Source: a virus
Reading direction: 5' to 3' (one strand)
Virus record (IMG/VR): IMGVR_UViG_3300044630_001055
Coordinates: 1 to 64,000 of that record
DNA: 64,000 nt
Shown here: piece after piece, positions 25,056 through 32,999 of the stretch
Layout: each line of letters begins with the position of its first letter
Position numbering within the stretch: position 1 is the stretch's first letter
Position numbers and translations under genes: made by a program
The notes under the pieces: model-generated
The model's database searches: none
Told to the model about the DNA's origin: nothing
Seen by the model: the letters and a program-made list of their open reading frames with translations, nothing else

Positions 25056-25057
25056 GT

Positions 25058-26179
25058 TTATCGTATGATTGATTCTTTTACTAATTGTTGGAGTTGATTA
25101 ACTGCCAACCTAGCTTCGTTTTGTGTTATAGTATCACCTTTCTTTTCTGCATTATATTCTTCAACTGCTTTTGCTATTATTTCATTGGGTATATCCATTT
25201 TTTCTATATTATCGGCTATTACTGAAAGAAATTGCTCCATTGCCTTTTCTTCATCACTATCAGTATCACCAGCAAATAATGCTGCCTTACCAACCCCAGC
25301 TATAATAGTTTCTTCAACAACATGCGGAATGAATCCACTAACACACTTTGCGGCAAATGCACCAGCACCAGCTCCCAATCCACCTGTCACAACACCAAGT
25401 ACAACCCCTAATGCAAACTTTTTAGCAACACTTTTTACTGCTTTCTTTTGTGGTTCGGTCATATCAATACCATCTTTCCACATTGCAATTCCTGTTGCAG
25501 CATCTTTAAATGTATGAACTTCGTGTTTAAACCCTTTTTTAAGAGCATGGTAAGCACCGACTGCTTTATCTTTTAATGCCTTACCCCAACTTCTTCTTTC
25601 TGGTGTATCACCTTTATGTACTTTTTCTTTAAAAAATGCTTTTTCTTCTTCCGCCCAATCTTTGATACCATCTTTAATTGCTCTAACATACACTTTTGGT
25701 TTTGTTACTGCGGTTTTTACATTTTTTCTTAAACCAGCTTCATCATCACTACCTGATGAATGAGCTGCTATTTTAGCTTGTGTTTCTTTTTCTGTATCCA
25801 TTCTAGCTGCCATAGCAGGGTCTGCTGTAAATAATTGAGCTTTTACTTGTGGTGATGGTTCGTTTGAGGATGGTTTTTCAGATTGCGGTGTTTTTTCATC
25901 ACCACCTTTTTTAGTATTATTAATTGATGGTACTGATTTTCCATCTTTTTCACTACCCAATGATTTGTTTATTGCTTTTCTTTCTGGTGTCCCATCCTTT
26001 GGAAGTGTTTTTTCAGCAGCAATTCTACCTGCACTATCTTTGGGTAATCTTAACAAATTACCAACAATACCTTCGGTATCTTCACCTTTGGAGTTTTTGT
26101 ATTTTATCTTTTTATTTAACGCAGGATTACTAAAATTTTTATCATCTGCCTCCGTTACTAACTTTGATAATCTAATCAT
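25058..26179 (-). CDS. Putative virion or internal protein with glycine-rich hydrophobic segment
   Basis: A 373-residue protein I do not recognise. After a short N-terminus (MIRLSKLVTEADDKNF) there is a long polar, Lys/Pro/Ser-rich region, a charged helical middle (DGIKDWAEEEKAFFKEKVHK), then a Gly/Ala/Val-rich stretch ALGVVLGVVTGGLGAGAGAF of the glycine-zipper kind able to insert in membranes, and a charged C-terminal helix. The late-type promoter at 26197-26210 and its own terminator make it a single-gene late unit. A virion protein ejected with DNA or a membrane-active protein would fit; both are inference. Confidence 0.6.
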   Translation of the reverse strand: MIRLSKLVTEADDKNFSNPALNKKIKYKNSKGEDTEGIVGNLLRLPKDSAGRIAAEKTLPKDGTPERKAINKSLGSEKDGKSVPSINNTKKGGDEKTPQSEKPSSNEPSPQVKAQLFTADPAMAARMDTEKETQAKIAAHSSGSDDEAGLRKNVKTAVTKPKVYVRAIKDGIKDWAEEEKAFFKEKVHKGDTPERRSWGKALKDKAVGAYHALKKGFKHEVHTFKDAATGIAMWKDGIDMTEPQKKAVKSVAKKFALGVVLGVVTGGLGAGAGAFAAKCVSGFIPHVVEETIIAGVGKAALFAGDTDSDEEKAMEQFLSVIADNIEKMDIPNEIIAKAVEEYNAEKKGDTITQNEARLAVNQLQQLVKESIIR

Positions 26180-26196
26180 TGAAAATATATTTATTA

Positions 26197-26210
26197 TATA
26201 CTATAAATAT
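26197..26210 (-). promoter_or_regulatory. Late-type promoter box (ATATTTATAGTATA)
   Basis: Minus strand ATATTTATAGTATA, 18 nt before the ATG at 26179. The identical 14-mer occurs at 31244-31257 before the secreted nuclease gene. Confidence 0.7.
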
Positions 26211-26218
26211 TGTGAAAT

Positions 26219-26247
26219 AAAAAAGGAGGAATAAATCCTCCCTTTTT
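26219..26247 (-). terminator. Rho-independent terminator after endolysin
   Basis: Minus strand AAAAAAAGGGAGGA, loop TTTAT, TCCTCCTTTTTT: an 11-bp stem with one bulged base and a T tract. It begins immediately after the endolysin stop at 26248-26250. Confidence 0.82.
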
Positions 26248-27120
26248 TTATGCTAATAAGTGATAGTATTCTTTGAAGTGTTTGATTCTGTCTGCCAAAC
26301 CAATTGTACCTCCGTTTACTCTTTTAGTAATCTTTGTTACAACTGCATCCGAACTTCCTTCATCTGCCATCTTATGTAATCCATTTTTAGAAAAAAACCA
26401 AGCTGCTGATAATAATGCATATGGACCAGCTACTTTATCCTGATTAACTGTCATATCTTCACCAATTGATTTACCAAATGCAGTATAATTTTCTTTTCCA
26501 GTCAATTGGATATATCCTCTTCCTCTGAATTTGTATCCCTCTCCACTACTTTCAGGTCCGTTACCCATTCTACCACCATATACTCTATTTGCAATCTTTT
26601 CCGGCTTTCTTTCGTAAGCTGCTGCTAATGCTGAAGTTGGGAAGTACTTTTTGAATATACCCATCAAACCTTTTGCAGAATAGTTTAGGTTTTCTTGCGT
26701 TGCACGGAATCCTCCACTTTCGTGTCCACATTGTGCTAAGAAGTGTGCTAATCTTAACGGTGTATTGATACCGAACTTTGCAGCAGTATCAGGAATCATT
26801 GCAATTACATTATCAGGAATATGACCTTTTAATTTTGCCAAATTCAATCCAGCTACACTTACCACCGGTGTAGATGAAACAGGTTGTGGTGCAGGTACAG
26901 TAGCGGTTGGTTGTGCTACTGGTTTTGGAATTTGGGTAACTCCCATAATTTTGTTCCAAGTATTAGGTCCAACAATACCATCGGCAGTTAAACCATTCTT
27001 TGCTTGCCATGCTTTTACAGCATCTTCCGTTTTAGGACCGAAGTTACCAATTGGTTCTAAACCCAATTTGGCTTGTAACTTCTTAACATCTTCGTTATTA
27101 TCGCCTCTTTTTAATAACAT
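26248..27120 (-). CDS. Endolysin: peptidoglycan-binding domain plus GH19 lysozyme
   Basis: A 290-residue lysis enzyme. Residues 1-60 are a PG_binding_1 domain (RGDNNEDVKKLQAKLG, FGPKTEDAVKAWQAKNGL, DGIVGPNTWNKIMG). A Pro/Thr/Ala/Val linker follows (about 62-90). The C-terminal domain is a glycoside hydrolase 19 (chitinase-like muramidase), with the catalytic Glu134 in QCGHESGGF and the GH19 segments GRMGNGPESSGEGYKFRGRG and YIQLTGKENY. It cleaves cell-wall glycan for release. No signal peptide is present, so a holin or other export is needed; none was recognised here. Confidence 0.93.
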   Translation of the reverse strand: MLLKRGDNNEDVKKLQAKLGLEPIGNFGPKTEDAVKAWQAKNGLTADGIVGPNTWNKIMGVTQIPKPVAQPTATVPAPQPVSSTPVVSVAGLNLAKLKGHIPDNVIAMIPDTAAKFGINTPLRLAHFLAQCGHESGGFRATQENLNYSAKGLMGIFKKYFPTSALAAAYERKPEKIANRVYGGRMGNGPESSGEGYKFRGRGYIQLTGKENYTAFGKSIGEDMTVNQDKVAGPYALLSAAWFFSKNGLHKMADEGSSDAVVTKITKRVNGGTIGLADRIKHFKEYYHLLA

Positions 27121-27134
27121 TTCTTAAATATTGT

Positions 27135-27560
27135 TTAATTAGTGGTTGTAACTTCTTCTTTTTCCTCACCAAATGATATTACCTCAAAAACACGAGTTTG
27201 TATCTTTTTAGTTCCGGTTGCGTTTGTTAATATGATTGAATTCTTAAACTTAGGCCAATCAATTACAAAATTGGAGTTCAATACCCCACCATTCTCCTCT
27301 TTAACTAATTCGTTAAGAGCATTAATTGTGTATAAGGTATTAGATTCCTTTTTTCTATGTATTAATATAGTGTTTTCTAACGGAGTTGCCGGTTGAAAAG
27401 CTGTATCTATGTTGTATGTAATAAACAATTCCTCTAAATTGGATTTGTTTTGTAGAATATAAATATAGTTGTAAACTATATGATATATTTCTCTAATTTG
27501 TTGTAGAGTGTTTTGTAACTCTTCTTTTGTTGTAAACGTGCAAAGTAACTGTGTCTTCAT
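27135..27560 (-). CDS. Hypothetical protein (141 aa)
   Basis: A 141-residue protein beginning MKTQLLCTFTTKEELQNTLQ, with IYHIVYNYIYILQNKSNLEE and a beta-rich second half (IQTRVFEVISFGEE). No catalytic motif or membrane helix is clear. It is the first gene after the late-type box at 27585-27597 and lies 14 nt before the endolysin, so the two are probably expressed together late. The function is unknown. Confidence 0.65.
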   Translation of the reverse strand: MKTQLLCTFTTKEELQNTLQQIREIYHIVYNYIYILQNKSNLEELFITYNIDTAFQPATPLENTILIHRKKESNTLYTINALNELVKEENGGVLNSNFVIDWPKFKNSIILTNATGTKKIQTRVFEVISFGEEKEEVTTTN

Positions 27561-27584
27561 CTATCCTTCTTTGTAATTCTTATT

Positions 27585-27597
27585 CATAAATAAATAT
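27585..27597 (-). promoter_or_regulatory. Late-type promoter box (ATATTTATTTATG)
   Basis: Minus strand ATATTTATTTATG, 25 nt before the ATG at 27560; a weaker match to the late box. Confidence 0.45.
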
Positions 27598-27626
27598 TAA
27601 ATTACAAATGAAACATAGTTTTGGAG

Positions 27627-29858
27627 TTATTTTTTAGCTTTACTCTGCAAACAATCTCTGATATCTTTACCAAAATAACTTGCTACTTTTTGAGTAGTAC
27701 CTGCGGTTCTCCACTGGTCATTAAATAATTCAACCTCCTTACCCTCATTCATTACACTTACCTTTTCACCACCAGGTGTTACTCTTGATTTTTTCAAAAG
27801 ATGTTCTTTAAGTCCATTTTTACCTTCAGATGTACTTAAATCACCATTGTATCCACTTTGTTCAGCTATACAATTTCTAATCATAGATGGTTTTACGCCA
27901 TTAAAACCCATTTGTATTAACATTGCATCATCATCCGCATCATCTAAATCTATGTAAGTTCCCAAATGCATTGCATCCATTACACCAGAAATATAAGCTT
28001 GGGTATGCTTCCCATTATCTGCATTTGGCTTTGTATCAGGATGATACCCATCAGGCTCATCATCTTTAAACAATTGATTAGTTACTTCGGTATGAACGGC
28101 GGTTACAATATCTTTTTCAGTTTGCTTTATAGCTTTAGTTTCATCATTTACACCAAATTCTCCTAATTTAATTGCTATTTTTCCAAATGGTTCATATGGT
28201 AATCCTATTTGACCTAATGATTTAATAGGACCAACTTCGTTTCCATTATCATCTTTATAAAAAGTTCCCTCATCTTTTTCTACAATACGTGAATTTCCTT
28301 GCTCATCATATAATCTACTATTAGAATATTCGTTCATTAATTCTAATTTTTTGGAAGTGGGTAAATTTTTCCAATCTTTTACTTTAGATTGGATGTATTT
28401 TGAAAATCTATGTTTACCATCGGTGGCAATGCCATCCAATACATTCATATAGTTTTTCATTTTTGGAGATTCACACGCACTAACTACCAAATCATCAATT
28501 TTAATTTTAGCTTGACTTTTTACAGTAGCTGCTGCAGCATTTGATACTTTTTGAATTCCCTCTTCAATTGTATTAGAAACCCCAACTGATACATCATCCC
28601 CAAATTTAATTTGCATTAATCTTAATCTTTGTGCTGGAGTTGTGTTGTTTTGTGGGTCTTTAACTTCTGAATCTTTTTTATTTGAAATACTAACTATTGC
28701 GGTTCTTCCATTTTTATCCTTTCCTATTGCAAATGTATCGTGATAACTTTTAAATTTTTTAAATAATTTTAATTGATGTGCATAATATTGCTTATCATCA
28801 CCTTCGGATTTTACAACCATATCTTCTAAGTGAGCTTGAACTGCATCATTTAATTCTGTCGTTGATTGTACAACTTTATGTGGTTGTGAAGTATCTAATT
28901 TAGATTCATTTAATCTGTTAATGGTTGATAACCCACCGGCATATGCAGCTCGCATCCATTCCATATACGCTTTTTCATTATTATCAAAACCTGTTTTTCC
29001 TGGTTTACTAAATACACTATCCGAATCCGATTGTGCTTTTTGTAAATTAACTTCCGCAAATACTTCTCTTTCGGCTAATATTGTTAAAAATTCATCACTA
29101 TCTGATTTTAATCCCAATGATATAGCAAATTTTTTCTCTTCAACATTTAATTTTTTTCCTATTAATTCTTTTGTTTTTGTTTGTATTTTTTCTGAATTTT
29201 CTTTTTTAAATTCATCTAAATTATTAATTGAATTGCAGTATTTAGATTCACCCTCACTAGCCACAGGACCACCAGCCCCAGCTATACCTTTTTCTCTATT
29301 TAATTCAACCTCATTTTGGTATTTAGTTATTGTATCAAAATTACCTTCATTTAAGTCATTAACAATTTCTTGTTGAGTAGGTCCATTAGGTGCATCTTTA
29401 TAATTTTTATTTTTGGTATCAAATCCACTTCTATCAACATTTGTAGCTTCTTCTTTTGATTTGGGTTGCTCTTTTGATTGAGGTTCTGCTTTTGGTTTTG
29501 GTGTTTGCTCCTCACCACCTCTTTGTGATTGGTAATCACCACCAAACAAATCCGAACCTGCTACTTTTTTAGGTTTATCTTCATCATCGGCTTTCATTGT
29601 GTGAGTTCCATCTTTTACAGCCGCATCTCTTGCTTCCTTTGATTTAAATACGGAAGTTTTACCTGTATCTTTTTTGGTTGCGGTAAATGTATCATCCGCT
29701 TCCATTAAATTTTTTAATAGTTCGTGTTTTATTTCACCCAACCCCATTTCGGTTAATACTAAAGATAGTTCGGTTAAATGTTTTGAGTTCTTTGGATTTG
29801 GCATACCATTATCCACTCTATAAGCCCACTCTTCTAATATATTGTTAATTAAAGACAT
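27627..29858 (-). CDS. Large hypothetical protein (743 aa), possible virion protein
   Basis: A 743-residue polar protein. The N-terminus MSLINNILEEWAYRVDNGMP and LVLTEMGLGEIKHELLKNLM looks like a compact helical domain; residues about 60-160 are low-complexity Lys/Asp/Gln/Pro. Later segments include EYSNSRLYDEQGNSRIVEKD, AIKLGEFGVNDETKAIKQTE and, near the end, VASYFGKDIRDCLQSKAKK. No enzyme motif is apparent. It follows the PAP2 gene by 7 nt. Size, low-complexity linker and position among lysis and tail genes suggest a virion-associated or ejected protein, but I cannot name it. Confidence 0.6.
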   Translation of the reverse strand: MSLINNILEEWAYRVDNGMPNPKNSKHLTELSLVLTEMGLGEIKHELLKNLMEADDTFTATKKDTGKTSVFKSKEARDAAVKDGTHTMKADDEDKPKKVAGSDLFGGDYQSQRGGEEQTPKPKAEPQSKEQPKSKEEATNVDRSGFDTKNKNYKDAPNGPTQQEIVNDLNEGNFDTITKYQNEVELNREKGIAGAGGPVASEGESKYCNSINNLDEFKKENSEKIQTKTKELIGKKLNVEEKKFAISLGLKSDSDEFLTILAEREVFAEVNLQKAQSDSDSVFSKPGKTGFDNNEKAYMEWMRAAYAGGLSTINRLNESKLDTSQPHKVVQSTTELNDAVQAHLEDMVVKSEGDDKQYYAHQLKLFKKFKSYHDTFAIGKDKNGRTAIVSISNKKDSEVKDPQNNTTPAQRLRLMQIKFGDDVSVGVSNTIEEGIQKVSNAAAATVKSQAKIKIDDLVVSACESPKMKNYMNVLDGIATDGKHRFSKYIQSKVKDWKNLPTSKKLELMNEYSNSRLYDEQGNSRIVEKDEGTFYKDDNGNEVGPIKSLGQIGLPYEPFGKIAIKLGEFGVNDETKAIKQTEKDIVTAVHTEVTNQLFKDDEPDGYHPDTKPNADNGKHTQAYISGVMDAMHLGTYIDLDDADDDAMLIQMGFNGVKPSMIRNCIAEQSGYNGDLSTSEGKNGLKEHLLKKSRVTPGGEKVSVMNEGKEVELFNDQWRTAGTTQKVASYFGKDIRDCLQSKAKK

Positions 29859-29865
29859 TATTTTT

Positions 29866-30510
29866 CTATTTTATTAGGTTATGCTTAACCAATTGTTTGA
29901 ATAAGTATTCTGATATCTTCCTATCCGATGGAAAATGTACACCACTTAATTCTCTTACTCTTTTTATTTTGTGATAAAATTTATCTATTTCTTCTGCCGC
30001 TTCGGGTTTTATTTTTCCAAAGTGATATAATGTTACTAAAAAATCTAATGAATGTCCTGATGGGTATGATGCCGAATTTGCATCGGTTGTTACTATTGCA
30101 TACAATTCCAATCCCAATTCTCTTGCCAATTGATATGGTCTTGGGCGGTTGAATTTATCTTTAAGATAAAACAATACCGGGTCTATATCAAAACACCAAT
30201 TCTTTACCTGTTCGGTAGTGACATTTAATCCCAATTTTCTACCAGCTAATGCTAAAAAATCGTGATGATTATGCTCTAATAATTTACAAAATTTAAAGTC
30301 ATCAGCATCAGCTTTTTTTGTAATTTCAACCAAATATTCTAATTCCTTTTTGGTTTCATCTGATGAATTGGTTGGAAATGGATGATTTTCTAATATATCC
30401 TTTACTATACCCTTATTAATACAATCCTGTAAGATACCAGCTCTATCAGCTTTTACCTTATCATCTTGCTCTTTGGGTGGATTACCAAATTTTATATCAT
30501 CCAAATTCAT
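29866..30510 (-). CDS. PAP2-family phosphatase
   Basis: A 214-residue phosphatase with the complete PAP2 signature: K-x6-R-P as Lys117 to Arg124-Pro125 (KDKFNRPRP), PSGH at 150-153 (SYPSGHS), and R-x5-H-x3-D as Arg186, His192, Asp196 (RELSGVHFPSD). His192 would form the phosphohistidine intermediate. There is no signal peptide and no transmembrane helix, unlike lipid phosphatases, so it is a soluble class-A acid-phosphatase-like enzyme acting in the cytoplasm or in the particle. The substrate could be a nucleotide, a sugar phosphate or pyrophosphate. Confidence 0.88.
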   Translation of the reverse strand: MNLDDIKFGNPPKEQDDKVKADRAGILQDCINKGIVKDILENHPFPTNSSDETKKELEYLVEITKKADADDFKFCKLLEHNHHDFLALAGRKLGLNVTTEQVKNWCFDIDPVLFYLKDKFNRPRPYQLARELGLELYAIVTTDANSASYPSGHSLDFLVTLYHFGKIKPEAAEEIDKFYHKIKRVRELSGVHFPSDRKISEYLFKQLVKHNLIK

Positions 30511-30592
30511 ATATATAAGTATTAATTGAAAAGAAACTCATTTCTAATCAAACATTTTGTTGTTGGTATGCTGCGGTTTAAATAACCTATAT

Positions 30593-31222
30593 TTATTTAA
30601 ATTTAAATCCGGTCAATTTTTCTATTTGTGTAATCGGTACTTCGTTATTTTGGAATCCATCGGCCGGTGATAAATCATTGTTGAATAGATATGCGTGCCA
30701 TTTTCCTGCTACCTGAACTACTTTCCAGCATTGTGTAGGAACTGATACTAACCCTATTTTCTTTGCTTCACCAACTGAACCACTCCATACTCTTACTTTT
30801 GAACTAATCATTGCCCAATTTCGGGTTGCAGTTTCTAATGATTTCCAATCCCCTGCATTTAATCTATGAGTTTGTGCTACCATATTACTAAAATAGAAAC
30901 ATTCATCCTGCACCGCTTGAGTTTGACAAAGGTTGTCCGCCGCCGGCATTACATGTCCTCTATCGTATCCACTTTTTAGGTAATAAAATGCAATATTAGT
31001 TTCATCTACCAATTGTGGGTCAGGTTTAAAGTTATCTTTTCTTTTTAGGGGTGTTGGACAACCTACCATTGCTTTTGTTGTTTCCCATTCCACTAATACT
31101 GGGTATCTTTTTGATTTACTGAAGTGTGTTGTGTAGTTTGTGTGTTTGATTACTACGATGTCTTGTGCTCTTACAACAATTAATGTAAAAAAGAACAATA
31201 GAGATAAACCTAATTTTTTCAT
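30593..31222 (-). CDS. Secreted DNA/RNA non-specific endonuclease
   Basis: A 209-residue NucA/Serratia-type nuclease. Residues 1-19 are a signal peptide (MKKLGLSLLFFFTLIVVRA) with likely cleavage before Gln20, a site pattern common in Bacteroidota. The catalytic block is YDRGHVMPAADN (87-97, with the general-base His90), and YFSNMVAQTHRLNAGDW supplies the metal-binding Asn. It cleaves single- and double-stranded DNA and RNA after export to the periplasm or outside. It has its own late-type promoter (31244-31257). Confidence 0.93.
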   Translation of the reverse strand: MKKLGLSLLFFFTLIVVRAQDIVVIKHTNYTTHFSKSKRYPVLVEWETTKAMVGCPTPLKRKDNFKPDPQLVDETNIAFYYLKSGYDRGHVMPAADNLCQTQAVQDECFYFSNMVAQTHRLNAGDWKSLETATRNWAMISSKVRVWSGSVGEAKKIGLVSVPTQCWKVVQVAGKWHAYLFNNDLSPADGFQNNEVPITQIEKLTGFKFK

Positions 31223-31243
31223 ATGTTATAGTATTGTTTTGTA

Positions 31244-31257
31244 TATACTATAAATAT
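31244..31257 (-). promoter_or_regulatory. Late-type promoter box (ATATTTATAGTATA)
   Basis: Minus strand ATATTTATAGTATA, 22 nt before the ATG at 31222, identical over 14 bases to the box at 26197-26210. Confidence 0.7.
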
Positions 31258-31263
31258 GGTTTT

Positions 31264-32550
31264 CTACACTTTTCCATAATCCAAACCCCAACTTGCTTTG
31301 ATTGGAAACCCACCCTCTTCAATGATTTCTTTCAAATCCTTAATCTTATTCTTATCCACATTCGTAGGAACATCAAATAGAAACGAGTCATAAGTATATA
31401 AACTAAATCCGATTCCACTATTTCTAATGTAATCTAATATCTTTTTCATCTTATCAATGTTCATTTCAGTCTCTAAGGCTTGTAGAAGATAGTTAAACAC
31501 CTTTTGTGGATTTGAACCCTCTATCCAACTTAGGGGTATTCTACGATATTTGGTTTGTAGGTATCCGTTTTGTTGTGTTTCAATCCATAATCCATCTATG
31601 TAATCAGCTACTGCGTTTAGATATGGAATTTGACGGAATGTATCATCGATTCCCCCATATAGTAATTGGAATGTAATACCCTTACCCTCATTTACATCAC
31701 ATCCATATTGTTCGGCTAACCACTCATGCACATTACCATCCGGCATATCAAACTTAATCAACTTACCAATAAGACGGGGGTGGTATGCATTATAATCCAT
31801 TTGTAGGAATATCCCATCGGAAACGAAACACTCCCTACTACCATCCGATTTATTGAGAGCGGCATAGTTCACACCACCATGTCGATTTGAAGGTCTACCC
31901 GTTACCGTAAATGGATTGTATTCCGTAAACACTTTACTATCATCTGTCAAATGTCTAATAGCTTGATTCCATCTATCAGTAAATTTTTTCCTATCGACCC
32001 GAATCCCATATCCCTCCATTTCTGAAAGTGTGGGTATGAATGTTTGGTTATACCATCGATATGTGTTAGAATCTGAATTATTGGAATAGTATTTAATGAA
32101 TTGTGGTTCTATTACTTCCACAATCTTCATTAAAGGAATGGATTGAATTAAGTCATCTCTATACCCTTTATGAGTTAGCGTTGATAATAAAGGATTTAAA
32201 GGTGCCTCATAATCAATAACCTCACCTGTCCTTACAAAGTATTCCGAATCTACATCATATAGATTTACCGAAACATAAAGAGAGTGTAATATTTTTTTCT
32301 TTTGGAATACCCACTTCTTACCATTGGTATTTAGTATCGATTTAACGTCCGATACTTTGATTGTAAGAGCATCTGCGTGTTGAATTGGTAAAACATACAA
32401 CTCATCCAAACATCGTACCAGTATGAGAGAAAGATTAGTATGAAGAGGATGCTTTGAGTTATCAACCCATAGTGGATACCATATAGATACTTCGGTTTCC
32501 AGCTTATCTTTCAACCAATTTACTTCCTCTATGGATTCTATAACTTTCAT
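31264..32550 (-). CDS. Compact family A DNA polymerase homologue, thumb missing
   Basis: A 428-residue protein from the ATG at 32550. An upstream in-frame ATG (32577) lies inside the promoter, so I reject it. Family A hallmarks in order: FIPTLSEMEGYGIRVD (171-186, entry to the polymerase domain), TGRPSN (217-222), motif A MDYNAYHPRL (Asp252), VHEWLAE (274-280), motif B KGITFQLLYGG (Lys290, Phe294, Tyr298), YRRIPL, and motif C YTYDSFLFDV (Asp388). Both catalytic aspartates remain, but Glu710 of Pol I is His257 and His-Asp-Glu of motif C is Tyr-Asp-Ser. Only about 30 residues separate the entry motif from TGR, so the thumb is absent. The N-terminal 150 residues look like a degenerate exonuclease domain. 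Confidence 0.8.
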   Translation of the reverse strand: MKVIESIEEVNWLKDKLETEVSIWYPLWVDNSKHPLHTNLSLILVRCLDELYVLPIQHADALTIKVSDVKSILNTNGKKWVFQKKKILHSLYVSVNLYDVDSEYFVRTGEVIDYEAPLNPLLSTLTHKGYRDDLIQSIPLMKIVEVIEPQFIKYYSNNSDSNTYRWYNQTFIPTLSEMEGYGIRVDRKKFTDRWNQAIRHLTDDSKVFTEYNPFTVTGRPSNRHGGVNYAALNKSDGSRECFVSDGIFLQMDYNAYHPRLIGKLIKFDMPDGNVHEWLAEQYGCDVNEGKGITFQLLYGGIDDTFRQIPYLNAVADYIDGLWIETQQNGYLQTKYRRIPLSWIEGSNPQKVFNYLLQALETEMNIDKMKKILDYIRNSGIGFSLYTYDSFLFDVPTNVDKNKIKDLKEIIEEGGFPIKASWGLDYGKV

Positions 32551-32554
32551 TTTA

Positions 32555-32586
32555 CAAAGATACAAAAAAAATCCCACAATTCCAAA
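32555..32586 (-). promoter_or_regulatory. Bacteroidota-type promoter for the family A polymerase gene
   Basis: Minus strand: TTTGGAA (32580-32586), 17 nt, TATCTTTG (32555-32562). The ATG at 32550-32548 is 5 nt after the TAnnTTTG box, so the transcript would be leaderless. The promoter decides the start codon of that gene. Confidence 0.8.
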
Positions 32587-32600
32587 TGGAAAAGTGGGAG

Positions 32601-32980
32601 TGGTGGAGATGGCGGGATTCGAACCCGCGTCCAGATAAGTTTCTAATGTAAATCGTTCACAAGTTTAGGATAGTGTTTTATCTTACTAACACTCCAAAAG
32701 AATTGGGGCCGAATGGTTAATTCAGCAGATTCCACCAATCCATTTTAAGTTTGGATAAACTTAAATGTTCACTTCTTTTTAAATCCCATGAGTGATACGG
32801 GAACGATTAGGCAGCTACTGCGTAATCGAAAGACTCCATCCATGCCATAGCATCTCCGAAAGTCATTGTAGATAATTCTACGTCTGCACTTATTGTTTGA
32901 TAGGTCTTCAAAGGTTTCCATCTAACCTTACTTGCATCAATACAACCAGTCTTCATACCTGTCAAAAGCCGGTCATCCCC
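32601..32980 (-). ncRNA. ssrA: tmRNA (transfer-messenger RNA)
   Basis: A 380-nt one-piece tmRNA. The 5' end GGGGATGACC pairs with the 3' CATCTCC (seven acceptor pairs, one G-U). The T arm GGGTTCGAATCCC is canonical and the 3' end is encoded as A plus CCA (32601-32604). The tag frame ends in GAT TAC GCA GTA GCT GCC TAA (stop 32807-32809), encoding ...FDYAVAA. The likely resume codon is GGA at 32857-32855, giving a 16-residue encoded tag GDAMAWMESFDYAVAA, longer than the usual nine or so of Bacteroidota. It has a dedicated promoter at 33000-33031. It should rescue stalled ribosomes and tag incomplete proteins for proteolysis. Confidence 0.93.
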
Positions 32981-32999
32981 ATATTTTAAAGAACTCTTA

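Larger units (their letters stand above)
24827..25057. other. Regulatory region upstream of gp32 (231 bp)
   Basis: A gene-free, AT-rich stretch. It holds two promoters (24913-24944 and 24993-25024), a terminator (25028-25055) and a leader of about 80 nt that contains a doubled AGGAC around the palindrome GACGTC (minus strand). Nothing else is evident. Confidence 0.7.

Noticed and set aside
30511-30523. A late-type box just before the PAP2 gene
   Set aside because: It resembles the motif but directly touches the ATG, unlike the 16-25 nt spacing of the others.
32551-32577. Upstream ATG for the family A polymerase
   Set aside because: It lies inside the promoter (32555-32586), and the added residues (MGFFLYLCK) match nothing in the family.
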